A stretch of 64,000 nucleotides of DNA from Halorubrum salinarum (GCF_013267195.1 NZ_CP053941.1:2170001-2234000), one strand, 5' to 3'; counted from the first letter of the stretch, positions 1 to 8,725 are shown. The notes: generated by a model not told the origin, from the sequence alone. Made by a program: numbers and translations.

Positions 1-51
1 CCGGAGCTCGACGACCTGATCCTCCCGCCCGGCCCGTTCACGCGCCGCTGA
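1..51 (+). CDS. C-terminal end of an unidentified protein (partial)
   Basis: The first 17 codons of the window form an open frame that ends with TGA at 49-51. The visible tail is 16 residues and ends in PFTRR. The frame is open to the window edge and no other signal competes with it, so it is probably the 3' end of a gene that starts upstream. No function can be assigned. It runs towards the minus-strand DoxX gene, so the two are convergent. Confidence 0.5.
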   Translation, partial: PELDDLILPPGPFTRR

Positions 52-132
52 GCGCGGATCGCGCGCCGCAAAAATCTCCGTGGCGGACCGCGGCTCGCCG
101 ACCGCCGGCGGCCGCGGGAGGCGCCGGTCCCT

Positions 133-714
133 TCACCCCAGCAGGTACCGGAGCGCCGGCGCGTTCCGAACCAGCTCCGTCTCCTCTAACGCCCGGTCGA
201 TCCCGACGATCCGGCCCGCGCCCCAGGCGCCGAGGCCGAACAGGATCAGCAGGTACACGAGCGAGCTGTCGACGAAGTAGCCGTGCGCGACCGGGAACCC
301 GTCCATGAGTCCGCCCTGCCACGCGGCGGTCCAGAACATCGACATCATGATCGCGCCCATCAGCGCGGCGAACCGGAAGAGGACGCCGAACAGCAGCGCC
401 AGCCCGATCAGGATCTGTCCGAACACGACCATCGGGTCGACGATCGCCGCGTAGTCCGCGAAGAAGAGGAACAGCCCCTGGAGCGGGTTGGCGTCCGCGA
501 CGGCGTTCTGGAGGAACCCGACCGAGCTCCACGCGAGCGGGTCGGCGAGGCCGCCCTCGAACAGCTTCGACAGCCCCGCCTGAAGGAACACCCACGCCAT
601 CACGACCCGGAGTCCGAGCATCGAGTACGCGAGCCAGGTCTCCGAGTAGTTGAAGTCCACGTTGCGACCGAGCAGGTCCGCGCGAAGCGTCCGTTCCGAC
701 GGTTGTGTTGCCAT
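133..714 (-). CDS. DoxX family membrane protein
   Basis: A 193-residue integral membrane protein of the DoxX type. The first hydrophobic stretch, VVMAWVFLQAGLSKLFEGG, has the helix-then-AGxxKL pattern typical of the family. Three further hydrophobic segments follow: FGQILIGLALLFGVLF, the stretch around AALMGAIMMSMFWTAAW, and SLVYLLILFGLG. DoxX relatives are linked to thiosulfate:quinone oxidoreductase or to redox stress, but the biochemical role of most members is unknown. I start at the ATG at 712-714 (MATQPSERT). The longer frame from 744 would run through a perfect palindrome that looks like a promoter-proximal operator. The gene appears monocistronic. Confidence 0.8.
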   Translation of the reverse strand: MATQPSERTLRADLLGRNVDFNYSETWLAYSMLGLRVVMAWVFLQAGLSKLFEGGLADPLAWSSVGFLQNAVADANPLQGLFLFFADYAAIVDPMVVFGQILIGLALLFGVLFRFAALMGAIMMSMFWTAAWQGGLMDGFPVAHGYFVDSSLVYLLILFGLGAWGAGRIVGIDRALEETELVRNAPALRYLLG

Positions 715-723
715 TATGTAACA

Positions 724-735
724 CCTCACGTGAGG
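724..735. promoter_or_regulatory. Perfect 12-bp palindrome upstream of the DoxX gene
   Basis: CCTCACGTGAGG is a perfect dyad that ends 10 bases upstream of the DoxX start codon. An AT-rich stretch with a possible TATA element (minus-strand GTAGATTA, about 755-762) lies just upstream. A dyad between TATA box and start codon is where haloarchaeal repressors usually bind. The regulator is unknown. Confidence 0.45.
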
Positions 736-876
736 AAGTTTCACACATCAGCAATAATCTACCGACGGATCCGATGCTCGTCGGTTCTACGCGAAGCGTA
801 AATCAAAACCACCGAACATATTCGGCCCGGGCTGACGGTCGGGAGCGGGGACCCCGGGCCGAACCGGCCCGACAGG

Positions 877-3057
877 TCAGAACGACTCGGCGACGGCGGC
901 GACGACGGCGTCCTCGACCGCGTCGCGCTCGCCGGAGAGGAACTCGATTTTGCCCTCGCGGACGCCGGCGGTCGCGATGTCGGCGTTCGGCGCGAGCTCG
1001 GCCGCGCGCTCGGCCACGTCGCGGACGGAGATGTCCGCGGTCGTGCGCACGTACAGCTCGTCGGTGCCGACGCCGACCGTCGCGAACGGCTCGCCGTCGG
1101 CGCGGCGCCGGTGGAGGTCGTCGAGCAGCAGCGGCGTCGGCGGGAAGTCGTAGCGGTGCGTGTAGCCGTCGGTGTCGAGCAGCGCGAACTCGACGCCGTC
1201 GACCGCCTCGGTCACGACGTTCGCGTCCGCGGTCTGGACCTCCGTCTCCAGCTTCTCGCGGAACTGCTCGGAGACGTGCGCCGCGAGGTTGCCGCCGTCC
1301 GAGAACAGGAGGTCGGCGATGAGCTCCCGCTTGTCCTGGTACGACTGGTAGTACGCCTCCAGCGCGACGGCCTCGCGGAGCTCCGCGACGCGCTCGGCGT
1401 CGTAGCCCGCGTCGCGGGCGAGGTCGACGTAGCGGTCGGGGGCGTCCGCCCAGTAGCTCACGGCGGGCAGGTGCCGCAGGTCCTCGCGGACCTCGCCGTT
1501 GATCGCCGACGCCAGCGAGGTGACGAGCGCGCCCGTCGAGAGCGTCTCGTCGCCGCCCACGTCGGACAGCTCCGGCGAGACGAGCGTGTCGACCGCGTCC
1601 CGGGTCTCGGGGTCGGCGACAGCGGCGTCGACGACGACCGCGTCGACCCCGTACACCGACAGCAGGTCGATGCCGTCGGCGGATTCGGTCGTCGAGCCCG
1701 CGCCGACGAGCAGGAACAGGGGGAGCTTCTCGTCGTGGCGGTCGCGGTCCTGGAGCATCCGCGTCGCGTCGTTGGTAGCCGCGTCCATCCCGTACACCGG
1801 CTCGTCGAGCGGGCGGCGGGTGAAGTAGTGGTACTCGGCGTCGCTCTTCGCGTGCTCGTCGCGGATCAGCGGGAGCACGGCGCGCTCGACCGCGGCGCCC
1901 GCGACGTAGCCGTCGGCGGTCGCCGGGTGGCGGACGACGATCGGCCGCGATTCGAGGACCGCCCGGCGGACCGCCTCGGCCGCGTCGAGGAGGCCGTCGG
2001 CGAGTTCGGCGACCGTCTCGTCGCCGGCCAGCGGCTGGAGGCCCTCCGGCCGCGCCTCGTCCGTGAGCGCCTCGGCCAGGCGGCGGCGGACCGCCTCGGC
2101 CGCCTCGCCGTCGAGGAGGGCGAGCGCCTCTGACTCGACCTGGATGTCGCCGCGGTGGCTCTCGACTTCCCCGTCGACCCGCACCGCGTCGCCGACCTCG
2201 ACGTCCGGGTGCGCCCGGACGCCCGGCTCGACGAACGCCGCCACGTCGACGGCGCCCGTCTCGTCGCTGACCTCGAACACCGTCGGGCCGCCGGTCTGAC
2301 GGACGCCGACGACCTCGCCCTCGATCCGGACCACGTCGCCGACGGCGTCCCCGAGCGTCGCGATCGACGCGCGCTCCGGTTCCGCGTCGTCCTCGTCGGT
2401 CTCGGCCTCCGGCGTCTCCTCGTCGTCCGCGGTCGCGACGTCGTCGGTCTCGGGCTCAGCGGCCTCCGTCTCGTTCGCGGATTCCGTGTCACCCTCCGCC
2501 TCGTCGTCGGGTTCGGCGGTCTCGGCGGATTCAGGCGCCTCGTCTTCCGGCGCCGCCGTTTCGGTGCCGGCGTCGGCCTCGGTGGACTCCTCGGCCGCCT
2601 CGTCGTCGCTCTCGTCGGTCGGCTCCGCGCTCTCGTCGGACTCATCGGTCGTCGGCTCGTCGTCGTCCGGGTCCTCGTCGGGGAGGTGTTCCCCGGAGGA
2701 CTCCTGGACGAGGACGCCGCGGAACTCGCGGTCGGCCTGCCGGATCGACCACGCGAGGTCGACGTTGCCGTTGTCGCGGACGCCCTTCACCTGGACGAAC
2801 ACGTCGTCGCCCGGCTCCCAGCTGAGGCTGTCGAGCCGGCGGTCGAGCTCGGAGCGGTGGAGCAGCCCGGTGACGCCCGGCGCGAGGTCGACGAACACGC
2901 CGAACTCGGCGTACCCGTCGACGACCCCCCGGTAGAACCGGCTCGGAACCAGGTCTTCGGGGGAGTCGCCGCGGAAATCGAACACGACGTCCTCCTGGTG
3001 CGAGTCGCAGACGCGACCGCCCCCGACGTCGGTGCCACAGATGATACAGGATCCCAT
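877..3057 (-). CDS. RecJ/DHH-like nucleic-acid-binding protein (zinc finger, S1, acidic linker, OB fold, degenerate DHH domain)
   Basis: A 726-residue protein with this order: an N-terminal zinc-finger-like segment (CIICG, then CDSH, residues 4-20); an S1-type RNA/DNA-binding domain (about 38-110, with GVVDGYAEFGVFVDL); a very acidic low-complexity linker (about 120-230); an OB-fold (about 230-320); and a C-terminal RecJ/DHH-like domain. Haloarchaea carry several RecJ paralogues, which belong to the family that includes the Cdc45/GINS-associated nuclease. Here the motif I region reads HPATADGY rather than an HxDADG type, and the position expected for the DHH triad reads VVVDAAVAD. The nuclease site therefore looks altered or lost. 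A structural or binding role in replication or repair is my inference. The start is ATG, just before the zinc finger. Confidence 0.75.
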   Translation of the reverse strand: MGSCIICGTDVGGGRVCDSHQEDVVFDFRGDSPEDLVPSRFYRGVVDGYAEFGVFVDLAPGVTGLLHRSELDRRLDSLSWEPGDDVFVQVKGVRDNGNVDLAWSIRQADREFRGVLVQESSGEHLPDEDPDDDEPTTDESDESAEPTDESDDEAAEESTEADAGTETAAPEDEAPESAETAEPDDEAEGDTESANETEAAEPETDDVATADDEETPEAETDEDDAEPERASIATLGDAVGDVVRIEGEVVGVRQTGGPTVFEVSDETGAVDVAAFVEPGVRAHPDVEVGDAVRVDGEVESHRGDIQVESEALALLDGEAAEAVRRRLAEALTDEARPEGLQPLAGDETVAELADGLLDAAEAVRRAVLESRPIVVRHPATADGYVAGAAVERAVLPLIRDEHAKSDAEYHYFTRRPLDEPVYGMDAATNDATRMLQDRDRHDEKLPLFLLVGAGSTTESADGIDLLSVYGVDAVVVDAAVADPETRDAVDTLVSPELSDVGGDETLSTGALVTSLASAINGEVREDLRHLPAVSYWADAPDRYVDLARDAGYDAERVAELREAVALEAYYQSYQDKRELIADLLFSDGGNLAAHVSEQFREKLETEVQTADANVVTEAVDGVEFALLDTDGYTHRYDFPPTPLLLDDLHRRRADGEPFATVGVGTDELYVRTTADISVRDVAERAAELAPNADIATAGVREGKIEFLSGERDAVEDAVVAAVAESF

Positions 3058-3131
3058 TTGAGTACACCGAGAGTCTCGGGCCTAAAACGGTTGTCGAAAG
3101 CCCGCTGGCGGCGGCGCGAGCGCCCGGCGCG

Positions 3132-3743
3132 TCACGCGCCGAGCAGCGTTCGCGCGGCGGCCACGGCGCGGTAGCCGACCCCGTAGCCGAGCGCGGCCGG
3201 CGGCACCGCGGCGACGGCCGTCCGGAGCGGTCCCAGCCCGTGGACTTCACGGAACCCGACGAACAGAAGCACCGCCGCGTACGCGCCGCAGGCGACCCTG
3301 AGCTCCGGGATCACTGGGCCGGCCAGCGCCATCGGCGAGCTCGCGTACGCCACGGCCTGAACCGTCTCGCTCACGCCCCCGCGGTCCCGCAGGGCGAAAT
3401 GTCCGTCGGCGATCTCGACGCTCGCGACGACGACGGCGACGGTCGCCGCCGCCGCGGTCAGGTGGAGGCCGACCGGCGCCGCCAGCGCGACCACGACGAG
3501 GAAGACCACGGCCTGCGAGAGCAGGGGGGAGGAGGGGACGACGGCGGGCATCGCGGCGGGGTCCGACGCGATCCACCCGAGCGTGAACGCCGCGGCGACC
3601 GCCACCGCGAACGTCAGCGCGGGCGCCTGGTCGCCGGGCGTGATCCCGTTCGCGAACGCCCGCCGCGGCCGGACGAGCACCTCGGCCCACGTCCGCGCTA
3701 TCCCCCGCGGGCCGCGGGGCCGACCGCCCGACGAACCGCTCAT
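3132..3743 (-). CDS. Yip1-like multi-pass membrane protein
   Basis: A 203-residue membrane protein. The N-terminal segment (ARTWAEVLVRPRRAFANGI) and about five hydrophobic segments after it match the general look of the archaeal Yip1 domain family, where a 'W..vl..P..fF' motif precedes the membrane part. Function is unknown for archaeal members. I take the ATG at 3741-3743. A GTG four codons upstream (3755) is an alternative start. It is divergent from the pilin-like gene at 3906 and shares with it a 160-base intergenic region that holds a perfect palindrome. Confidence 0.6.
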   Translation of the reverse strand: MSGSSGGRPRGPRGIARTWAEVLVRPRRAFANGITPGDQAPALTFAVAVAAAFTLGWIASDPAAMPAVVPSSPLLSQAVVFLVVVALAAPVGLHLTAAAATVAVVVASVEIADGHFALRDRGGVSETVQAVAYASSPMALAGPVIPELRVACGAYAAVLLFVGFREVHGLGPLRTAVAAVPPAALGYGVGYRAVAAARTLLGA

Positions 3744-3845
3744 CCGAGAGGTCACGCGGGTAGTTCGACCGCGCGGAATAACCCGTTTCCGGTTCGGTCC
3801 CGTCCGCGGAGTCGGCCCGCGCGTTCGGGAGGCCGCCGCCGAACT

Positions 3846-3859
3846 TATCAGCGCTGATA
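3846..3859. promoter_or_regulatory. Perfect 14-bp palindrome between Yip1 and pilin-like genes
   Basis: TATCAGCGCTGATA is a perfect dyad. It ends 15 bases upstream of the TATA element that precedes the pilin-like gene. This position suits an activator or BRE-overlapping regulator. No known binding protein can be named from sequence. Confidence 0.4.
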
Positions 3860-3874
3860 CGCGGCGCGCAAACC

Positions 3875-3881
3875 CTTATAT
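3875..3881 (+). promoter_or_regulatory. TATA box of the pilin-like gene (leaderless arrangement)
   Basis: CTTATAT is centred about 28 bases before the ATG at 3906. At that distance transcription should begin at or next to the start codon. This predicts a leaderless mRNA, as is common in haloarchaea. Confidence 0.55.
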
Positions 3882-3905
3882 CGGCCCTCTCTGACTGTCG
3901 CTCGA

Positions 3906-4370
3906 ATGGCCGCGTTCAGCACCGACGAGCGAGGGTTCACCCCGTTGGCGGGGACGGGTCTGCTGGTCGGGGTCGTCGTGCTGCTGCTCGCGCTCGTCGG
4001 CGCGGCGGTGTTCGGACTCATCGACGGCGTCGCCCCGCCGGACGCCGAGTTCGAGGGGCAACAGCAGAACGGCTCCCTCGTCGTCGTCGCGCTCGGTCCC
4101 GAGCCGGTCCCGGCCGAGGAGCTGTACGTCCGCGGCGAGGACCCGGACGGCAACGTCCAGTTCGGCGCGTGGCCCGGCGACGGGATCGTCAGACCGGGCG
4201 ATCAGGTCGTCGTGCCCAACGCGACCGGCAACGAGAACTTCGAGGTCGTCTGGGAGCCCGTGGCGTTCGACACCCGCGAGACGCTCGGCAGCTACAACGG
4301 CGAGGACTCCGCGATACAGGAGTGGAGCGAGGAGAACGGGGGCGCCGCGGGCGGGGCCGTGGGCGTCTGA
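3906..4370 (+). CDS. Type IV pilin-like secreted protein
   Basis: A 154-residue protein that starts MAAFSTDERGFTPLAGTG and continues into one long hydrophobic helix (LLVGVVVLLLALVGAAVFG). This layout of a short charged leader, a processing site and a hydrophobic H-domain is that of haloarchaeal type IV pilins (DUF1628-type), which are cut by the prepilin peptidase PibD. The rest is an acidic beta-rich ectodomain ending in a glycine/alanine-rich tail. It stands alone, without other pilus genes, so it may be an adhesion pilin or another cell-surface protein that uses the same export route. Confidence 0.7.
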   Translation: MAAFSTDERGFTPLAGTGLLVGVVVLLLALVGAAVFGLIDGVAPPDAEFEGQQQNGSLVVVALGPEPVPAEELYVRGEDPDGNVQFGAWPGDGIVRPGDQVVVPNATGNENFEVVWEPVAFDTRETLGSYNGEDSAIQEWSEENGGAAGGAVGV

Positions 4371-4415
4371 GACCGATCGTCGCTCGACTTCGGGGCGGCG
4401 CCCGTCCCCGACCGC

Positions 4416-5549
4416 TCACTCGACCGCGACCCGTTCGCCGCGCTCGTCGGCGCGCTGGATCGCCGCGAGGACTTTCTGGACCTCGTAGCCGTCCTCGAAC
4501 GACGGCTCGAACGACCGCCCCTCGGCGACCGCCGAGAGGAACTCGTAGCTCTCGTGGACGAACGTGTGCTCCCACCCGATCACGTGTCCGGGGGGCCACC
4601 AGCGGTCGACGTACGGGTCCGACTCCTCGGTGACCAACACCGTCTCGTAGCCGCGGTTCCCCTCGCGGAGGACCTCCAGTTCGTTGAGTCGCTCCAAGGA
4701 GAACTTCAGGCTCCCCTCCGTCCCGTGGACCGCGACCGTGTGGTCGTTCTTGTGGCCCGCGGCGACGCGGCTCGCCTCGAAGGTCCCGGTCGCGCCGGAC
4801 TCGTAAGCGACCTGCGCGCCGTACGCGTCGTCGACGGTCACGTCGCGGTACTCCGCGACGTTGCCGTCGTCGTCGTAGACCGGGCGCTCGTCGGTGAACG
4901 TCGTCAGGCGCCCCGACACGCGCTCGATCTCGCCGACGCGGTCGCCGACGAGGAAGTTCGCGAGGTCGATGGTGTGCGCGCCGAGGTCGCCGAGCGCGCC
5001 CGACCCCGCCATCTCGGCGTCCATCCGCCACGCCCACGGCGCCTCGGGGTCGACGAGCCAGTCCTGGAGGTACCGCCCGCGGACCTGTCGGATCTCGCCG
5101 AGTTCGCCGTCCTCGATCAGCCGCTTCGCGTGCCGGATCGCGGGGACGAACCGGTAGTTGAACGCGGTCCCCGCGGTGACGCCCGTCGCCGCGGCGGCGT
5201 CGCGCATCGCCGCCGCCTCCTCGACCGTCGGCGCGAGCGGCTTTTCACAGAGGACGGGGACCCCGGCCTCGAGGGCCGCGATCGACGGCTCGGCGTGGAC
5301 GTGGTTCGGCCCGAGGTTGTAGAAGGCGTCCACCTCGTCGATCACCGCCTCCCAGTCGGTCGCGGTGTTCGCGAAGCCGAACCGCTCCGCCGCCTCGGCC
5401 AGCGCTTCCTCGTCGCGCCCGACGAGCGTGTGCCGCTCGACCTCGGGCGCGTCCGGGAAGAACATCGGGAGCCGCGCCAGCGCGTTCGCGTGCGCCTTGC
5501 CCATGAATCGATACCCCAGTACGCCGATCCGCAGTGGTTCGTCGGTCAT
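4416..5549 (-). CDS. Gfo/Idh/MocA family oxidoreductase
   Basis: A 377-residue NAD(P)-dependent sugar or inositol dehydrogenase-like protein. The N-terminal Rossmann motif is RIGVLGYRFMGKAHANAL, the conserved CEKPLAPT motif lies near residue 105, and the C-terminal alpha/beta domain contains DLGAHTIDLANF with its conserved Asp and His. I start at the ATG at 5547-5549 (MTDEPLRIG); the frame stays open much farther upstream only because it shadows the next gene. It lies 23 bases downstream of a TIM-barrel isomerase gene on the same strand. The two probably form one operon for oxidation and isomerisation of a sugar or polyol; the substrate is unknown. Confidence 0.9.
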   Translation of the reverse strand: MTDEPLRIGVLGYRFMGKAHANALARLPMFFPDAPEVERHTLVGRDEEALAEAAERFGFANTATDWEAVIDEVDAFYNLGPNHVHAEPSIAALEAGVPVLCEKPLAPTVEEAAAMRDAAAATGVTAGTAFNYRFVPAIRHAKRLIEDGELGEIRQVRGRYLQDWLVDPEAPWAWRMDAEMAGSGALGDLGAHTIDLANFLVGDRVGEIERVSGRLTTFTDERPVYDDDGNVAEYRDVTVDDAYGAQVAYESGATGTFEASRVAAGHKNDHTVAVHGTEGSLKFSLERLNELEVLREGNRGYETVLVTEESDPYVDRWWPPGHVIGWEHTFVHESYEFLSAVAEGRSFEPSFEDGYEVQKVLAAIQRADERGERVAVE

Positions 5550-5572
5550 TGTTGGATTCCTCGGTCGCCGCC

Positions 5573-6544
5573 TCACTCCGCCCAGTAGGCGTCGCCCGGC
5601 TCCGTCTCGAAGACGGCGCGGTCGAGCACGTCGACCGCCTTCTCTAACCCCTCGCGCGCCGAGGTGAGCGAGTCCTCGTGTTCGATCGACAGCGCGCCCT
5701 CGTAGCCGACCATCCGCAGCGTCGAGACCACGTCCTTCCAGTGCTCCTCGCCGTGCCCGTAGCCGATCGAGCGGAACAGCCACGAGCGGTCGGCCTCCTC
5801 GGCGTAGCCCGTCGTGTCGAGGACCCCCTTCACGCGCGAGTTGGCCTCGTACACCCGCGTGTCCTTCGCGTGGACGTGGTGGATCGCGTCGCGCTCGCCC
5901 AGGAACCGGATCGCCTCGGTCACGTCGATCCCCTGCCAGTAGAGGTGTGAGGGGTCGAAGTTGGCGCCGATCCGCTCGTTCGTCGCCTCGCGCAGCGCGG
6001 CCATCCCGGTCGGCTCGTAGACGAGCATGTTCGGGTGCATCTCGATCGCCACGTCGACGCCGTGATGCGCGGCGTGTTTCGCCAGGTCGCGCCAGTACGG
6101 GACCGCCACCTCGTCCCACTGGTAGTCGAGCGCGTCGGCGTGCTCCGTCGGCCACGGCGCGGTCACCCAGTTCGGCGTCGAGTCGCCGGGCGCGCCCGCG
6201 GGGAGCCCGGAGAAGCAGGTCACCGTCTCGACGCCGAGCAGGTCGGCCAGCTCGATCGCCTCGCGCAGCTCGCGGTCGGCCGCCGCGGCCCGCTCCTCGT
6301 CCGGGTGGAGCGGGTTGTTGTGGGTCGCCAGCGCGGAGATGCGAAGTCCGTGCCCGTCGAGCAGGCGGACCAGCTCGTCGCGCGCCTCCCCGTCGCCGAG
6401 GAGCCGCTCGCGGTCGACGTGGTCCTCGCCGGGCCAGCCGCCGACGCCGAGTTCGACGGCGTCGACGCCGAGGCCGTCGAGGTACGCGGCCGCGTCGTCG
6501 ATCGGTTCGCCGCCGAGGGGGACGGTCAGCACGCCGATGTCCAT
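5573..6544 (-). CDS. Sugar phosphate isomerase/epimerase-type TIM-barrel protein
   Basis: A 323-residue member of the xylose isomerase-like (AP endonuclease 2) TIM-barrel family. It has ALATHNNPLHPD near the first strands, VAIEMHPNMLVYEP and GANFDPSHLYWQG in the middle, and IHHVHAKDTRV and ALSIEHEDS near the C terminus. The Glu, Asp, His and Glu residues in these segments are the usual divalent-metal ligands, so the active site looks intact. It is upstream of, and probably co-transcribed with, the Gfo/Idh/MocA gene, a pairing typical of inositol or unusual-sugar degradation. The substrate cannot be read from sequence. Confidence 0.88.
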   Translation of the reverse strand: MDIGVLTVPLGGEPIDDAAAYLDGLGVDAVELGVGGWPGEDHVDRERLLGDGEARDELVRLLDGHGLRISALATHNNPLHPDEERAAAADRELREAIELADLLGVETVTCFSGLPAGAPGDSTPNWVTAPWPTEHADALDYQWDEVAVPYWRDLAKHAAHHGVDVAIEMHPNMLVYEPTGMAALREATNERIGANFDPSHLYWQGIDVTEAIRFLGERDAIHHVHAKDTRVYEANSRVKGVLDTTGYAEEADRSWLFRSIGYGHGEEHWKDVVSTLRMVGYEGALSIEHEDSLTSAREGLEKAVDVLDRAVFETEPGDAYWAE

Positions 6545-6722
6545 GCGCGGGCCTACACCGACGCCCCCGATAAGTGTTCAGGGAGCGCCGACGGGCGGGG
6601 CTCCGTCCGGCCGACCGGACGACCGCGCGGCCGTCTCCGTGACCGTGCGTTCCCGCCGCGAACCGCGTCGCTCCGCCGCGAACCGCATGAGGTTTTAACG
6701 GGTGGAACGCGTATGACGGGAC

Positions 6723-7613
6723 ATGGGAATCCTCTCGCGCGCCTCCTACGTCGTCCGCTCGAAGGTGAACGCCCTCCTCAACCGGGCCGAAGACCCGACG
6801 GAGTCGCTCGACTACTCGTACGAACAGATGCGCGACGAGCTCCAGGATGTCAAGCAGGGGATCGCCGACCTGACGACCCAGAAGAAGCGCCTGGAGATCC
6901 AAAAGCGCAAGCTCGAAGAGAACGTCGAGAAGCACAACCGCCAGGCCCGCGAGGCGGTCCAGCAGGACCGCGACGACCTCGCGCGGAAGGCCCTCGAGAA
7001 GAAGAAGTCGAAGATGAACCAGATCGAGGAGCTGGAGGGCCAGATCGCCGAGCTGAACAACACTCAGGAGCAGCTCGTCGAGAAGAAGAACAAGCTCCAG
7101 AACCGCATCGAGGAGTTCCGCACGAAGAAGGAGACGATGAAGGCGCGCTACGAGGCGGCCGAGGCCTCCTCTCGCGTCTCCGAGGCCATGACGGGCGTCG
7201 GCGACGAGATGGAGGACGTGAGCCGCTCCATCGAGCGCGCCGAGGAGCGCACCGAGGAGATGGAGGCGCGCGCGGAGGCGATGGACGAGCTGGAGGACTC
7301 CGGCGCCTTCGAGGACGCGCTCTCCGACAAGGACAGCATCGACCGCGAGCTTGAGAGCCTCTCGACGGACAGCGAGGTCGACGCCGAGCTGGAGACGCTC
7401 AAGGGCGAGCTCGGGAAGGGTGAATCGGCCGGCGACGGCGACGCCGCCGTCAGCGACGAGGATGTCGACGCCGAGCTGGCGGACATCGAGTCGGAGATCG
7501 ACGCCGACGAGTTAGAGAGCGACCTCGATGGTGATTCGAGCGCCGACCTCGACGAGGAGCTGGACGTCGAGCTAGAGGAGTCGGAGTCCGACGCGGACGA
7601 GCAGCGGAACTGA
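6723..7613 (+). CDS. PspA/IM30 (ESCRT-III-like) family protein
   Basis: A 296-residue, mostly coiled-coil protein. The N-terminal part (MGILSRASYVVRSKVNALLN, then DPTESLDYSYEQM) is the amphipathic helix and start of helix 1 typical of PspA/Vipp1/IM30. The coiled coil continues to about residue 190. The last 90 residues are very acidic and of low complexity. PspA proteins coat and stabilise membranes under stress and share the ESCRT-III fold. The acidic tail is a haloarchaeal addition. It is transcribed alone and is convergent with dgcA. Confidence 0.9.
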   Translation: MGILSRASYVVRSKVNALLNRAEDPTESLDYSYEQMRDELQDVKQGIADLTTQKKRLEIQKRKLEENVEKHNRQAREAVQQDRDDLARKALEKKKSKMNQIEELEGQIAELNNTQEQLVEKKNKLQNRIEEFRTKKETMKARYEAAEASSRVSEAMTGVGDEMEDVSRSIERAEERTEEMEARAEAMDELEDSGAFEDALSDKDSIDRELESLSTDSEVDAELETLKGELGKGESAGDGDAAVSDEDVDAELADIESEIDADELESDLDGDSSADLDEELDVELEESESDADEQRN

Positions 7614-7678
7614 GTCCCCCGTCAGATCCCCGGTCGGTCCCCGCGGTCCCCGCCTTCCGGTTCCCGTTTCCGAGCTGT

Positions 7679-8725
7679 TCAGTCCGAGGCCAGGCGCGCG
7701 CCGGTCCCCGCGCGGTCCTGGTCGGCGAGTCGGATCTCGCCGTCGGTCAGGTCGACGCCCGCGTACGGGTCCTCGGCGAGCAGCAGCGAGCCGTCGAGGT
7801 CGGCGTAATCGAGGAGCGGCGCGAGCTGCGCGGCGGCCGCGATGGACGCGTTCGACTCGATCATACAGCCGCACATCACCTCTAAGCCGTGGGCCCGCGC
7901 GGCGGCGATCAGTCGCCGCGCCTCCGGGAGGCCGCCGGCCTTCATCAGCTTCAGGTTCGCGATGTCGCAACGGTCGGCGATCGCGGGCACGTCCGCCGCG
8001 GTGACGCAGGACTCGTCGGCGGCGATCGGGAGCTCGGACCGCTCGTAGACGTAGCGGAGCCCCTCGGGGTTCTCGGCGGGGACCGGCTGCTCGACGAACT
8101 CCACGTCGCGGTCGGCGAGCCACGCGCTCTTCGCGACCGCCTCCTTCGGCGTCCACGCCTCGTTGGCGTCGACGCGGAGCCGGGCGTCGGGCGCGGCGTC
8201 GCGGACCGCGTCGATCAGCTCGCGGTCGCGGTCCGTGCCGAGCTTGATCTTCAACACGTCGTACCCGGCCGCGACGGCGTCGGCCGCCTTCTCGCGCACG
8301 CGGTCGGTCTCGTCGAGCCCGACCGTGAACGAGGTCTTCGGCGCGTCGCTCGGGTCGAGGCCCCACAGGCGGTAGAGCGGCACGCCGAGCCGCTTCGCCG
8401 CGAGGTCGTGGACGGCGATCGAGACGGCGCAGCGGGCGGCGGGGTTGCCGTTCACCACCTCCCGGAGCTCGGACTCGATCTCGCGATTCGCGTGGGGGTC
8501 GCCGACGCGCTCGACCGCATCGAGGAGCGCCGGCAGCACCGCGGTCACGGTGTCGGCCGTCTCGCCGTAGTGCGCCGACGGCGCAGCCCCGCCGACCCCG
8601 GTCATTCCCGCCTCGTCCGTGATCCGAACGACCACGTTCTCCGCCTCGGTCTGCGTCCCCCGCGAGATGGTGAACGGGTCGTCGAGCGGTAGCGAGACCC
8701 GCTCGAACTCGGCGTCGAGGCTCAT
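7679..8725 (-). CDS. dgcA: DgcA-type N-acyl-glutamate racemase / dipeptide epimerase family (enolase superfamily)
   Basis: A 348-residue enolase-superfamily protein related to L-Ala-D/L-Glu epimerases. The barrel shows the catalytic pair KIKLG (near 162), the metal ligands in LRVDANEAW, VEFVEQPV and IAADESC, and the second lysine in IANLKLMKAGG, so the active site is complete. The start ATG (8723-8725) overlaps the end of the DUF1611 gene by 4 bases. In marine Proteobacteria and halophilic archaea this pair has been reported as DgcN-DgcA: D-glutamate is N-acetylated and the product racemised to the L form. The genomic pairing is the main reason to prefer this role over peptidoglycan dipeptide epimerisation, which is meaningless in an archaeon without peptidoglycan. 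Confidence 0.8.
   Translation of the reverse strand: MSLDAEFERVSLPLDDPFTISRGTQTEAENVVVRITDEAGMTGVGGAAPSAHYGETADTVTAVLPALLDAVERVGDPHANREIESELREVVNGNPAARCAVSIAVHDLAAKRLGVPLYRLWGLDPSDAPKTSFTVGLDETDRVREKAADAVAAGYDVLKIKLGTDRDRELIDAVRDAAPDARLRVDANEAWTPKEAVAKSAWLADRDVEFVEQPVPAENPEGLRYVYERSELPIAADESCVTAADVPAIADRCDIANLKLMKAGGLPEARRLIAAARAHGLEVMCGCMIESNASIAAAAQLAPLLDYADLDGSLLLAEDPYAGVDLTDGEIRLADQDRAGTGARLASD

Noticed and set aside
5550-6935. Upstream extension of the Gfo/Idh/MocA frame to 6935
   Set aside because: The added region is arginine-rich and lies antisense or out of frame to the isomerase gene. The true start with MTDEPLRIG follows at 5549.
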